NCBI GenBank assembly: GCA_022711695.1
Contig: JAKLEJ010000078.1
Coordinates: 1-11,049, forward strand
Source of the DNA: Verrucomicrobiota bacterium
Lineage (GTDB): Bacteria > Verrucomicrobiota > Verrucomicrobiia > Limisphaerales > JACRJZ01
DNA: 11,049 nt
Reading direction: 5' to 3'
Part shown: positions 5,267 through 11,049 of the stretch, piece after piece
How positions within the stretch are numbered: the first letter of the stretch is position 1
Layout: each line of letters opens with the position of its first letter
The notes under the pieces: generated by a model
Told to the model about the DNA's origin: nothing
Seen by the model: the letters and a program-made list of their open reading frames with translations, nothing else
The model's database searches: none
Program-made: the position numbers and the translations under genes

Positions 5267-7849
5267 CTATTTCGCTTTCAGGTTGCCGTCGAGGGTGACG
5301 CTTTGCCCGTGGCCGATCGCGAACACCGCCGTCTTGTCGCCCAGCCGCACCGGGCATTCGCCGCCATGGGCGGACCGGAGGGTCGCTTCAGCCAGCTTGC
5401 CGCCCTTCCAAGCCAGGTCCACTTCGAAGCCGCCCCGGGCGCGGAGCCCCTTGACGCGGCCTTCCGGCCAGGACTGGGGCAGAGCCGGCAGCAGGCACAC
5501 CTCGAAACGGGGAGTGGAAGACTGCGCCAGGGGCGCATGGCTTTGCAGCAGCATCTCGGCGATGCCAGCCGAGGCCCCGAAATTGCCGTCAATTTGGAAG
5601 GGCGGATGGGCGTCGAACAGGTTTGGATACAGGCCGCCCTGGCCTTTGACGGCGCCGATGGGTTGGAGGAGGTTGCGCAAGATCAGCAGGGCGTGGTCCC
5701 CGTCAAGGAAGCGCGCCCACAAGTTCACCTTCCAGCCCATGCTCCAGCCGGTCGCGGCGTCGCCGCGGTGGAGCAGCGATTGTCGCGCGGCGTCGAAGTG
5801 CGGCTTGTTCCGCCAGACGATGTCCCAGCCCGGATAGACGCCCCACAGATGCGAGACATGGCGGTGCGTGTTGGCGGGATCGTCCTTGTCCTCGAGCCAT
5901 TCCTGCAACTGACCGTGCCGGCCCACCTGGTTTGGGGCCAGCCGCGACCTCAGCGCCGCCAGTTGGGCGGCAAGGTCGGCGTCCAGTCCGAGAACCCGGG
6001 AAGCGTCGATGCAGGCGCCAAAGAGGGAGCGGATAATCTGGTGATCCATGGTTGGGCCCATGACCAGCCCGCCGTTTTCGGGCGAGTTCGAAGGCCCGCT
6101 GACCAGCCAGCCAGTCCCGGGATCCTCCACCAGGTAATCCACGAAGAAGAGCGCGGCTTCCTTCATGAGCGGGTAGGCGCGTGTGGCCAGGAACTCGCGG
6201 TCGCCGCCAAAGAGATAATGGTCCCACAAATGCAGGCACAGCCAGGCGCCGCCCGTAACCCAGATGCCGTGGTTGGAAGCGTTGATGGGAGCGGCGCCGC
6301 GCCAGAGATCGAAGTTGTGATGCAGCACCCAGCCGCGCGCGCCGTAATGCGCCCGCGCCACCTCGCGCCCGGACACCCGCAAATCCTCCAGGGCGTCGAA
6401 CAGTGGGGCGGCGCACTCGGCCAGGTTCGCCGGCTCGGCGGGCCAATAGTTCATTTCGGTGTTGATGTTGCAGGTGTATTTGCTGTCCCAGGGCGGCTTG
6501 AGGCTGTCATTCCAGATGCCCTGCAGGTTGGCCGGTTGCCCCCCAGCGCGGCTCGAAGCGATCAGCAGATACCGGCCGTACTGAAAGACCAGCGCCGCCA
6601 GGTGCGGGTCCTGGCCCTTCGCGTAGTCCTTGAGCCTCTGGTCGGTGGGCTGCTCTGCCGCCGACGTGCGGCCCAACTCCAGGCTCACGCGCCGGAACAG
6701 CGACTGGTGGTCGGCCTGGTGCGCGCGCCGCCGCTCTTCCCACGACCGCCCCGCCGCTTCACGCACGAGCGCCGCGCAGCGCTCGGCGGGCTCGGCGGAC
6801 ACGTCCCGGAAAGTCCGGAAATTCGAGGCCGCCGCCAGGCGGATGACGAGCGCGCTGGCGCCGGTCACCCGCAGGCTGTTCTCTTCGGCGCCGACGCGCC
6901 CTCCCTCGGGTTCCAGCGCTGCGCGGCTCTCGAAGCGGATGCCGCCGGCTTCCACCTGGCCTTGAAGCACGAGCGTGTTCCCGTCGATTCTCACCGAGGC
7001 GCCCGGGTGCGGGCTGCTGAGGCGCACCCGGCAGTCGATCCGGCCCGGCGGGTCGCTGCTCAACCGCACATGCAGAAGCCGGTCCGGATGCGAGGCAAAC
7101 ACCTCGCGCCGATAGGCGACACCCCCGGCCTGGTATTCGGTGACCGCCACACCGGCGTCGAGATCCAGCCAGCGGCGATAGCCCGCGACCTGTTCGACGC
7201 CCTCGAATTCGATCCAAAGATCGCCGCAGGGCTGGTAGGCCTTCTGTCGAAGCGGCTGACTCATGAACTCCGCCGCGCCCAGGTCTTCGGCCTGTTTCTG
7301 ACGGGCGCGCGCGCTCCTCAGAAGCTCCCGCGCTTCCTGTTGTCGAGCCCTGGCTTCCTGCGACTGACCCGCTGCCGCCAGCGACGCGGCTTCCGTCTGC
7401 TTGCGCAGCGCCTCGAGTTCAGCCTCCCGGCCCTGAAACAGGAATTGACGCATGGCCGGCAGCGCTTTGACGGCTCCCTCGCGCGCGTAAGAATGCGGCC
7501 GGCCGGTCCAGACCGTGTGCTCGTTGAACTGAATGCGTTCGACGGGCAGGCCGCCAAACACCATCGCGCCCAGGTGGCCGTTGCCGACCGGAAGCGCTTC
7601 CTCCCACTTGGCCGCGGGCCGGCGATACCACAGGCAAAGCGGGGCTGCGGGTGTCGCAGCCTCGCCGGCGTAGGCGACGCTGCCGGCAGGCGGGGCTGGC
7701 GCGCGCCCCGCCGCCGCGTTGATGCGGGCGACGCCGCGGGCGTCGGGTTCCCCGGCGCAGAGGCGAGCGACGCCCAGGGCGGCGCACCAGACGCCCAAAC
7801 GCGCCCATCGGAGGGTGTGAGTCATGGCGCATACTGGTTGGGGCCGCAT
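5267..7849 (-). CDS. Secreted GH95 alpha-L-fucosidase / alpha-L-galactosidase
   Basis: 860 residues from the ATG at 7849. The ATG at 7825 (residue 9, MTHTLRWARLGVWCAALGVA...) gives a more typical signal peptide and may be the true start; neither has a strong ribosome site. After a spacer of about 35 residues comes the GH95 N-terminal beta domain (LWYRRPAAKWEEALPVGNGHLGAM; RIQFNEHTVWTG; AYQPCGDLWIEF). Next are the (alpha/alpha)6 barrel (about 375-765) and a C-terminal beta domain. The residues matching those known in Bifidobacterium AfcA are present: Asn461 and Asn463 in CNINTEMNYWP, Glu591 in GPSNSPENG (general acid), and Asp754 in FQIDGNFG. HRHVSHLWG (662-670) is also conserved. The family hydrolyses terminal alpha-1,2 L-fucose, or alpha-L-galactose in some members, with inversion; the sugar cannot be decided here. 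Residues about 147-194 are an unusual Ala/Arg/Glu/Gln-rich helical insert between the FLFQGREAE and FMSQPLRQ motifs. Divergent from aroF, convergent with the GH-A gene. Fits removal of pectin or xyloglucan side-chain sugars. Confidence 0.92.
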   Translation of the reverse strand: MRPQPVCAMTHTLRWARLGVWCAALGVARLCAGEPDARGVARINAAAGRAPAPPAGSVAYAGEAATPAAPLCLWYRRPAAKWEEALPVGNGHLGAMVFGGLPVERIQFNEHTVWTGRPHSYAREGAVKALPAMRQFLFQGREAELEALRKQTEAASLAAAGQSQEARARQQEARELLRSARARQKQAEDLGAAEFMSQPLRQKAYQPCGDLWIEFEGVEQVAGYRRWLDLDAGVAVTEYQAGGVAYRREVFASHPDRLLHVRLSSDPPGRIDCRVRLSSPHPGASVRIDGNTLVLQGQVEAGGIRFESRAALEPEGGRVGAEENSLRVTGASALVIRLAAASNFRTFRDVSAEPAERCAALVREAAGRSWEERRRAHQADHQSLFRRVSLELGRTSAAEQPTDQRLKDYAKGQDPHLAALVFQYGRYLLIASSRAGGQPANLQGIWNDSLKPPWDSKYTCNINTEMNYWPAEPANLAECAAPLFDALEDLRVSGREVARAHYGARGWVLHHNFDLWRGAAPINASNHGIWVTGGAWLCLHLWDHYLFGGDREFLATRAYPLMKEAALFFVDYLVEDPGTGWLVSGPSNSPENGGLVMGPTMDHQIIRSLFGACIDASRVLGLDADLAAQLAALRSRLAPNQVGRHGQLQEWLEDKDDPANTHRHVSHLWGVYPGWDIVWRNKPHFDAARQSLLHRGDAATGWSMGWKVNLWARFLDGDHALLILRNLLQPIGAVKGQGGLYPNLFDAHPPFQIDGNFGASAGIAEMLLQSHAPLAQSSTPRFEVCLLPALPQSWPEGRVKGLRARGGFEVDLAWKGGKLAEATLRSAHGGECPVRLGDKTAVFAIGHGQSVTLDGNLKAK

Positions 7850-7884
7850 CCGGCGGTCAAGCCTCGATGGCGGCTTGTAATAGT

Positions 7885-7912
7885 TTGACGTTCCAAGCCC
7901 GTTTGCTATGTT
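7885..7912 (+). promoter_or_regulatory. Sigma70-like promoter for aroF leader
   Basis: TTGACG (7885-7890), a 16-base spacer, and TATGTT (7907-7912) form a good match to the housekeeping consensus. They lie in the only AT-rich stretch of the GH95/aroF intergenic region. Transcription would start near 7918-7921, giving a leader of about 160 nucleotides before the aroF ATG at 8082. I found no equally good promoter on the minus strand for the GH95 gene. Confidence 0.5.
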
Positions 7913-7920
7913 GAGCCCCG

Positions 7921-8004
7921 ATGATGGACTTCAGCAGCCGAGTTAAGCACCGATCGGGCGGCTGGTTTTGGGCCGCCGGGCGGCGGCGCGCGCAAGGGCG
8001 TTGA
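7921..8004 (+). CDS. Candidate leader peptide with Trp-Phe-Trp, upstream of aroF
   Basis: A 27-codon frame beginning ATG ATG GAC TTC and ending at TGA 8002-8004. Residues 15-17 are Trp-Phe-Trp (TGG TTT TGG, 7963-7971); the rest is mostly Arg, Gly, Ala and Ser. An in-frame TGA at 7912-7914 fixes the start at 7921 or 7924. If the promoter at 7885-7912 is used, the first ATG lies at or within a few bases of the 5' end, so translation would be leaderless; no Shine-Dalgarno sequence is present. The aromatic cluster just upstream of mutually exclusive hairpins and the gene for the first enzyme of aromatic biosynthesis suggests a regulatory peptide sensing charged tRNA-Trp and/or tRNA-Phe. In a GC-rich genome, short open frames are common by chance, so the case rests on the combination. 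Confidence 0.4.
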   Translation: MMDFSSRVKHRSGGWFWAAGRRRAQGR

Positions 8005-8025
8005 CGAATCGAGTCCCCTTGCCGC
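7988..8025 (+). promoter_or_regulatory. Candidate antiterminator hairpin in aroF leader
   Basis: GCGCGCAAGGG (7988-7998) pairs with CCCTTGCCGC (8016-8025): seven continuous base pairs (7992-7998 with 8016-8022), a bulged C at 7991, then three more pairs, with a 17-base loop. The 3' arm covers the first four bases of the 5' arm of the following terminator-like stem, so the two cannot form together. The 5' arm starts 16 bases after the second Trp codon of the leader frame (7969-7971) and ends just before its stop codon. A ribosome at the stop would mask it, while one stalled at Trp-Phe-Trp would leave it free. Confidence 0.4.
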
Positions 8026-8053
8026 AGGCCCCTCCCTGCGGTTCTTCCGTTTT
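8022..8053 (+). terminator. Terminator-like hairpin (attenuator candidate) before aroF
   Basis: CCGCAGG (8022-8028) and CCTGCGG (8035-8041) form a perfect 7-bp stem with a 6-base loop. The interrupted T-rich tract TTCTTCCGTTTT (8042-8053) follows immediately. It lies inside the aroF leader, 28 bases before the start codon, not after a gene, which is the position expected of an attenuator. The T tract is not continuous, so termination may be partial. Confidence 0.45.
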
Positions 8054-8081
8054 CACAACCCGTCATCCTCCAGAAAACACC

Positions 8082-9095
8082 ATGATCATCGTTCTCAAAC
8101 CGGACATCACCAGGAAACAGGAAACCGCCGTCCTGCAGGAAATTCGCAAGCTGGGTTACCGCCCGCATGTCATGCGGGGCGTGGCTCGGACGGTCATCGG
8201 GGCCATCGGCGACGAGCGCACCCACCAGTCGCTGGAAACGCTGACGACGTGGCCGCAGGTCGAGCAGGTCATGCCGGTGCAAAAGCGCTACAAGCTGGTC
8301 AGCCGGGAGGCGCACAAGGCCACCTCGACCATCGCGGTGCGGGGGAACATCATCGGCGGGCGCAAGCTCCAGGTCATGGCGGGGCCCTGCTCGGTGGAGA
8401 CCGAGGCGCAACTCATGAGCGTGGCGCACGCGGTGAAGAAAGCCGGGGCGACCATCCTGCGCGGCGGAGCGTACAAGCCGCGGACTTCGCCTTACGAGTT
8501 CCAGGGCCTGGGGGAAAAGGGCCTCAAGCTGCTGGCCAAGGCCCGGCGCGAAACCGGGTTGGCCGTGATCACGGAATTGCTCTCCGAGGCGCACACCGAC
8601 CTGGTGGCCGAATACACGGACATCATCCAGATCGGGGCCCGCAATGCGCAGAACTTCCAGTTGCTGATCGCGGCCGCCAAGACGGGCAAACCCATCCTGC
8701 TCAAGCGCGGGCTGTCCATGCGCATCGAGGAATGGCTGCTGGCGGGCGAGTATGTGCTCTCGAACGGCAACGCCAACCTGCTGTTCTGCGAGCGGGGCAT
8801 CCGCACCTTCGAAACCTACACGCGCAACACCCTGGATCTTGCCGCCGTTCCCATCATCAAGGCGGAGTCGCATTGCCCGATCGTCATCGACCCCAGCCAG
8901 GGGGCCGGCCGCGCCGACCTGGTCAGCTCGATGTGCAAGGGGGCCGTGGCCATGGGCGCCGACGCCCTGCTGATCGAAGTGCATCCCAACCCCACCGCCG
9001 CCTGGAGCGACGGCCCGCAGCAGCTCTCGCTGGACCTGTTCGCCCGGCTGATGGAGGAACTGCGGCCGTTCATCGCCGCGGCCGGGCGCGAATAA
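8082..9095 (+). CDS. aroF: 3-deoxy-7-phosphoheptulonate (DAHP) synthase, type I-beta with regulatory ferredoxin-like domain
   Basis: 337 residues, almost the length of Thermotoga maritima DAHP synthase (338). The ATG at 8082 is chosen because MIIVLKPDIT matches the family N-terminus; an upstream in-frame TTG at 7968 would add a compositionally odd extension. The enzyme condenses phosphoenolpyruvate and erythrose 4-phosphate, the first step of the shikimate pathway, in the cytoplasm. Residues 1-70 are the ferredoxin-like domain that in T. maritima mediates feedback inhibition by Phe/Tyr. The catalytic barrel follows: GPCSVE (101-106), LRGGAYKPRTSPYEFQGLG (126-144), IQIGARNAQN, KPILLKRG, LCERGIRTFE-type motif (FCERGIRTFE), VIDPSQGAGR and IEVHPNP. 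Three of four metal ligands are present (Cys103, Glu299, Asp310, equivalent to T. maritima Cys102, Glu298, Asp309). At the His272 position the codon is CAG (Gln273), which is unusual. No Shine-Dalgarno sequence is seen. Probably regulated by the leader at 7921-8053. Not functionally linked to the surrounding carbohydrate genes. Confidence 0.95.
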   Translation: MIIVLKPDITRKQETAVLQEIRKLGYRPHVMRGVARTVIGAIGDERTHQSLETLTTWPQVEQVMPVQKRYKLVSREAHKATSTIAVRGNIIGGRKLQVMAGPCSVETEAQLMSVAHAVKKAGATILRGGAYKPRTSPYEFQGLGEKGLKLLAKARRETGLAVITELLSEAHTDLVAEYTDIIQIGARNAQNFQLLIAAAKTGKPILLKRGLSMRIEEWLLAGEYVLSNGNANLLFCERGIRTFETYTRNTLDLAAVPIIKAESHCPIVIDPSQGAGRADLVSSMCKGAVAMGADALLIEVHPNPTAAWSDGPQQLSLDLFARLMEELRPFIAAAGRE

Positions 9096-9130
9096 TCGCC
9101 GCCCCTGCCGATCGAGGCTTGTCCCGGCCG

Positions 9131-9158
9131 GTTCTGGAGGTCAGACTGCCCCCAGAAC
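9131..9158 (+). promoter_or_regulatory. Hairpin overlapping a GGAGG in the GH127-like gene leader
   Basis: GTTCTGG (9131-9137) and CCAGAAC (9152-9158) form a perfect 7-bp stem with a 14-base loop, ending three bases before the ATG at 9162. The only Shine-Dalgarno-like sequence, GGAGG at 9136-9140, is partly in the stem and 21 bases from the start codon, too far for normal use. The structure could limit translation initiation. Confidence 0.3.
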
Positions 9159-9161
9159 ACG

Positions 9162-11000
9162 ATGAACACGCCCTCTGCGCATCTCGGGAGGTTTTCGCAA
9201 TGGTTCTATTGCGCCCTGGCCCTTGCCGGGGCTGCCGTCGGCGCTGAAACGGCCAGACCGATTCCGGACCGGGGCCGGATGGCGCTGGAGCCGCTGGGGC
9301 CGCGGGCGGGCTGGAGGATCGGCGGGGTGGCCGGCGAGCGCCTGACGGTCAACGTGGACGAATGGCTGCTGCGCGCGCCGCAGGCCAATCCCGGCATGCT
9401 GGAGATGTTCCGCGCGCGCGACCGGCAACCCGCGCCCCAGTTGGTTCCGTGGGCGGGCGAGTTTGCGGGCAAATACCTGATCTCGGCCGCACAGGCGCTA
9501 GCGCTGACGGGCTCGAACGAACTGCGCGAGCACCTCGGCCGTTTCGTGATGGAGCTGATCGCGACGCAGGCCGAGGATGGCTACCTGGGGCCGTTCCCAA
9601 AGGCCGAGCGGCTGCGGGGCAACTGGGATCTGTGGGGCCATTACCACGTCATGGAAGGTCTCCTGCTCTGGCACGAATGCTCCGGCGAAGACGCCGCCTT
9701 TCGCGCCGCCCGGCGCGCCGCGGACCTCATCTGCAAAACCTATCTGGACTCGCCGCGGCGGGTCTTCGACGCCGGCTCGCACGAGATGAACATGGCGGTC
9801 ATCCATGTGCTGGCGCGACTGCACCGGCTGACCGGCGAGGCGCGTTACCTGGCCATGGCAAAAGAGATCGAGAAGGACTGGGAACGCGCGGGCGATTACC
9901 TTCGCAGCGGCCTGGCCGGCGTCGAGTTCTACGCCTCGCCGCGCCCGCGCTGGGAGAGTCTGCACGACCTGCAGGGGCTGGTGGAGCTGTGGCGAGTGAC
10001 GGGCGACACCCGCTACCGGGACGCCTTCCAGCATCACTGGCGCAGCATCGCCCGGTTCGACCGGCACAACACCGGCGGCTTCAGCTCGGGCGAGCAGGCC
10101 ACCGGCAACCCGTGGAACCCGGCCCCCATCGAGACCTGCTGCACGGTGGCCTGGATGACCTTGAGCGCGGACATGCTGCGGCTGACAGGCGACGCGCAGG
10201 CGGCGGATGAACTGGAGCTGGCCCTGCTCAACGGCGGGCTCGGCGCCCAGCATCCCTCGGGCCGCTGGTGGACCTACAACACGCCCATGGAGGGGCTCCG
10301 CGAAGCCTCCGCGCACAGCATCGTCTTTCAGGCCCGCGCCGGCACGCCCGAGCTGAATTGCTGCTCGGTGAACGGCCCGCGTGTGCTGGGCCTGCTGACC
10401 GAGTGGGCGGTAATGCGCTCGCCCGATGGCTTCACCCTCAACTGGCACGGCCCGATCGAAGTCGCCACGGAGGCCCCGAACGGCACGCCCGTCCGGTTGC
10501 GCTGCGAAACCGCTTATCCCCTCGACGGCGCCGTCCGCTGGGTAATCGAGCCGGGCGCCGACGCCGGCGAGTTCGCGCTCCGGTTCCGGTTGCCGGGCTG
10601 GTCGGCAAACACCACCGGCGCCTTGAACGGCCGGCCGGTGACCGTTCCGGCGCGTCCCGGTTTTCTCGAACTGAAAGGCCCCTGGAAACATGGCGACGCG
10701 ATCGAACTGACCTTTGACATGTCCCTCCGCCTCGTGCCAGGCGATCGCGAGGCGCTCGGACGCGTCTCGCTCTACCGCGGTCCCATCCTGCTGGCGTTCG
10801 ACCCGCGCCATAATCCGTTCGATGAGGCCGGCCTGCCCGCCGTCGATGGCCGCCGGCTCAAGGAGGCCGTCGCAGTGGCTCAGTCCGGGCTTCCCCCGAT
10901 GCGGCTTCCGCCCTGGCTCCTGCTGGACCTGCCGGCAGCCGGTGGCAAAATGGTGCGCCTCTGCGAATACGCCAGCGCGGGTTCCCACGGGCGACGGTAG
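9162..11000 (+). CDS. Secreted DUF1680 / GH127-like beta-L-arabinofuranosidase
   Basis: 612 residues from the ATG at 9162. A signal peptide (FYCALALAGAAVGAE) ends near residue 28. Residues about 55-410 form the (alpha/alpha)6 barrel and about 430-605 beta-sandwich domains (LRFRLPGWSANTTGALNGRPV, then VSLYRGPILLAFDP). The cysteine-based active site of Bifidobacterium HypBA1 (GH127) can be mapped: Glu311 in GGFSSGE (acid/base, HypBA1 Glu322); Glu324 and Cys326 in IETCCTV (zinc ligands, Glu338 and Cys340); Cys400-Cys401 in LNCCSVNGPRVLG (Cys417 nucleophile and Cys418 ligand). These numbers are from memory and the alignment is by eye. The family removes beta-L-arabinofuranose with retention via a zinc-bound thiolate. 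Cys327 next to the ligand is an additional residue. GH146 and other DUF1680 groups share this fold, so the exact family is uncertain. Gap to aroF is 66 bases, so it might be co-transcribed and share the aroF leader's control, or have its own promoter. Fits arabinan or RG-II side-chain removal. Confidence 0.85.
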   Translation: MNTPSAHLGRFSQWFYCALALAGAAVGAETARPIPDRGRMALEPLGPRAGWRIGGVAGERLTVNVDEWLLRAPQANPGMLEMFRARDRQPAPQLVPWAGEFAGKYLISAAQALALTGSNELREHLGRFVMELIATQAEDGYLGPFPKAERLRGNWDLWGHYHVMEGLLLWHECSGEDAAFRAARRAADLICKTYLDSPRRVFDAGSHEMNMAVIHVLARLHRLTGEARYLAMAKEIEKDWERAGDYLRSGLAGVEFYASPRPRWESLHDLQGLVELWRVTGDTRYRDAFQHHWRSIARFDRHNTGGFSSGEQATGNPWNPAPIETCCTVAWMTLSADMLRLTGDAQAADELELALLNGGLGAQHPSGRWWTYNTPMEGLREASAHSIVFQARAGTPELNCCSVNGPRVLGLLTEWAVMRSPDGFTLNWHGPIEVATEAPNGTPVRLRCETAYPLDGAVRWVIEPGADAGEFALRFRLPGWSANTTGALNGRPVTVPARPGFLELKGPWKHGDAIELTFDMSLRLVPGDREALGRVSLYRGPILLAFDPRHNPFDEAGLPAVDGRRLKEAVAVAQSGLPPMRLPPWLLLDLPAAGGKMVRLCEYASAGSHGRR

Positions 11001-11049
11001 CTTTCCTGGCTGCCAGCCGTGTCTCCCCCGCCGCCGCCGCCAATTACCC

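Noticed and set aside
5303..7888. 861-codon open frame on the plus strand
   Set aside because: It is the antisense shadow of the GH95 gene, whose catalytic motifs are intact on the minus strand. The shadow shows no domain or signal peptide.
7850..7920. Divergent minus-strand promoter for the GH95 gene
   Set aside because: A TATTAC-like -10 is visible on the minus strand, but no acceptable -35 lies at 16-18 bases; not supported enough to list.
7968..8081. 38-codon N-terminal extension of AroF from a TTG
   Set aside because: T. maritima-type enzymes begin at the equivalent of MIIVLKP. The extension is unlike protein sequence and covers the hairpins of the leader.
8249..9247. 332-codon frame on the plus strand overlapping aroF
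   Set aside because: Out of frame with a clear DAHP synthase; composition is Gly/Arg/Pro/His-rich and no homology is recognisable.
9498..10988. 496-codon open frame on the minus strand
   Set aside because: Antisense to the DUF1680/GH127-like gene, with no recognisable motif and biased composition.
11025..11042. GCC-repeat tract near the right edge
   Set aside because: Only about five GCC units in GC-rich DNA; too short to call a meaningful repeat.

Overview
The window is GC-rich bacterial DNA with long Sec-type signal peptides, weak or absent Shine-Dalgarno sequences, and a run of large secreted glycan-degrading enzymes without SusC/SusD partners. That combination fits the Verrucomicrobiota (a Pedosphaera/Limisphaera-like soil or freshwater lineage), with Planctomycetota as the alternative. 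The assignment is an inference from style; there is no rRNA or other phylogenetic marker here.

Layout: (1) positions 1-305, the 3' end of a sugar-phosphate isomerase/epimerase-like TIM-barrel gene; (2) 317-2008, a secreted PL11-type rhamnogalacturonan lyase, 11 bases downstream and probably co-transcribed; (3) 2183-2971, a secreted two-domain protein of unknown function; (4) 3164-5212, a secreted clan GH-A glycosidase with extra N- and C-terminal beta-sandwich domains; (5) 5267-7849 on the minus strand, a secreted GH95 alpha-L-fucosidase/alpha-L-galactosidase, convergent with gene 4; (6) a 232-base divergent intergenic region with a promoter and a candidate transcription attenuator; (7) 8082-9095, aroF, a type I-beta DAHP synthase; (8) 9162-11000, a secreted DUF1680/GH127-like beta-L-arabinofuranosidase.

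The carbohydrate enzymes make chemical sense together. A rhamnogalacturonan lyase would cut the RG-I backbone, while the GH95, DUF1680/GH127-like and GH-A enzymes would remove L-fucose/L-galactose, L-arabinofuranose and other side-chain sugars. This reads as a pectin or hemicellulose side-chain degradation region. It is broken up by strand changes and by aroF, the entry enzyme of aromatic amino-acid biosynthesis, which is not functionally related.

The most interesting signal is in front of aroF. A sigma70-like promoter (TTGACG-16-TATGTT, 7885-7912) is followed at once by a 27-codon reading frame (7921-8004) containing Trp-Phe-Trp. After it come two mutually exclusive hairpins: an antiterminator candidate (7988-8025) and a terminator-like hairpin with a T-rich tail (8022-8053). 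The spacing matches classical ribosome-mediated attenuation. In addition, AroF has Gln where the metal-binding His of this family is expected.
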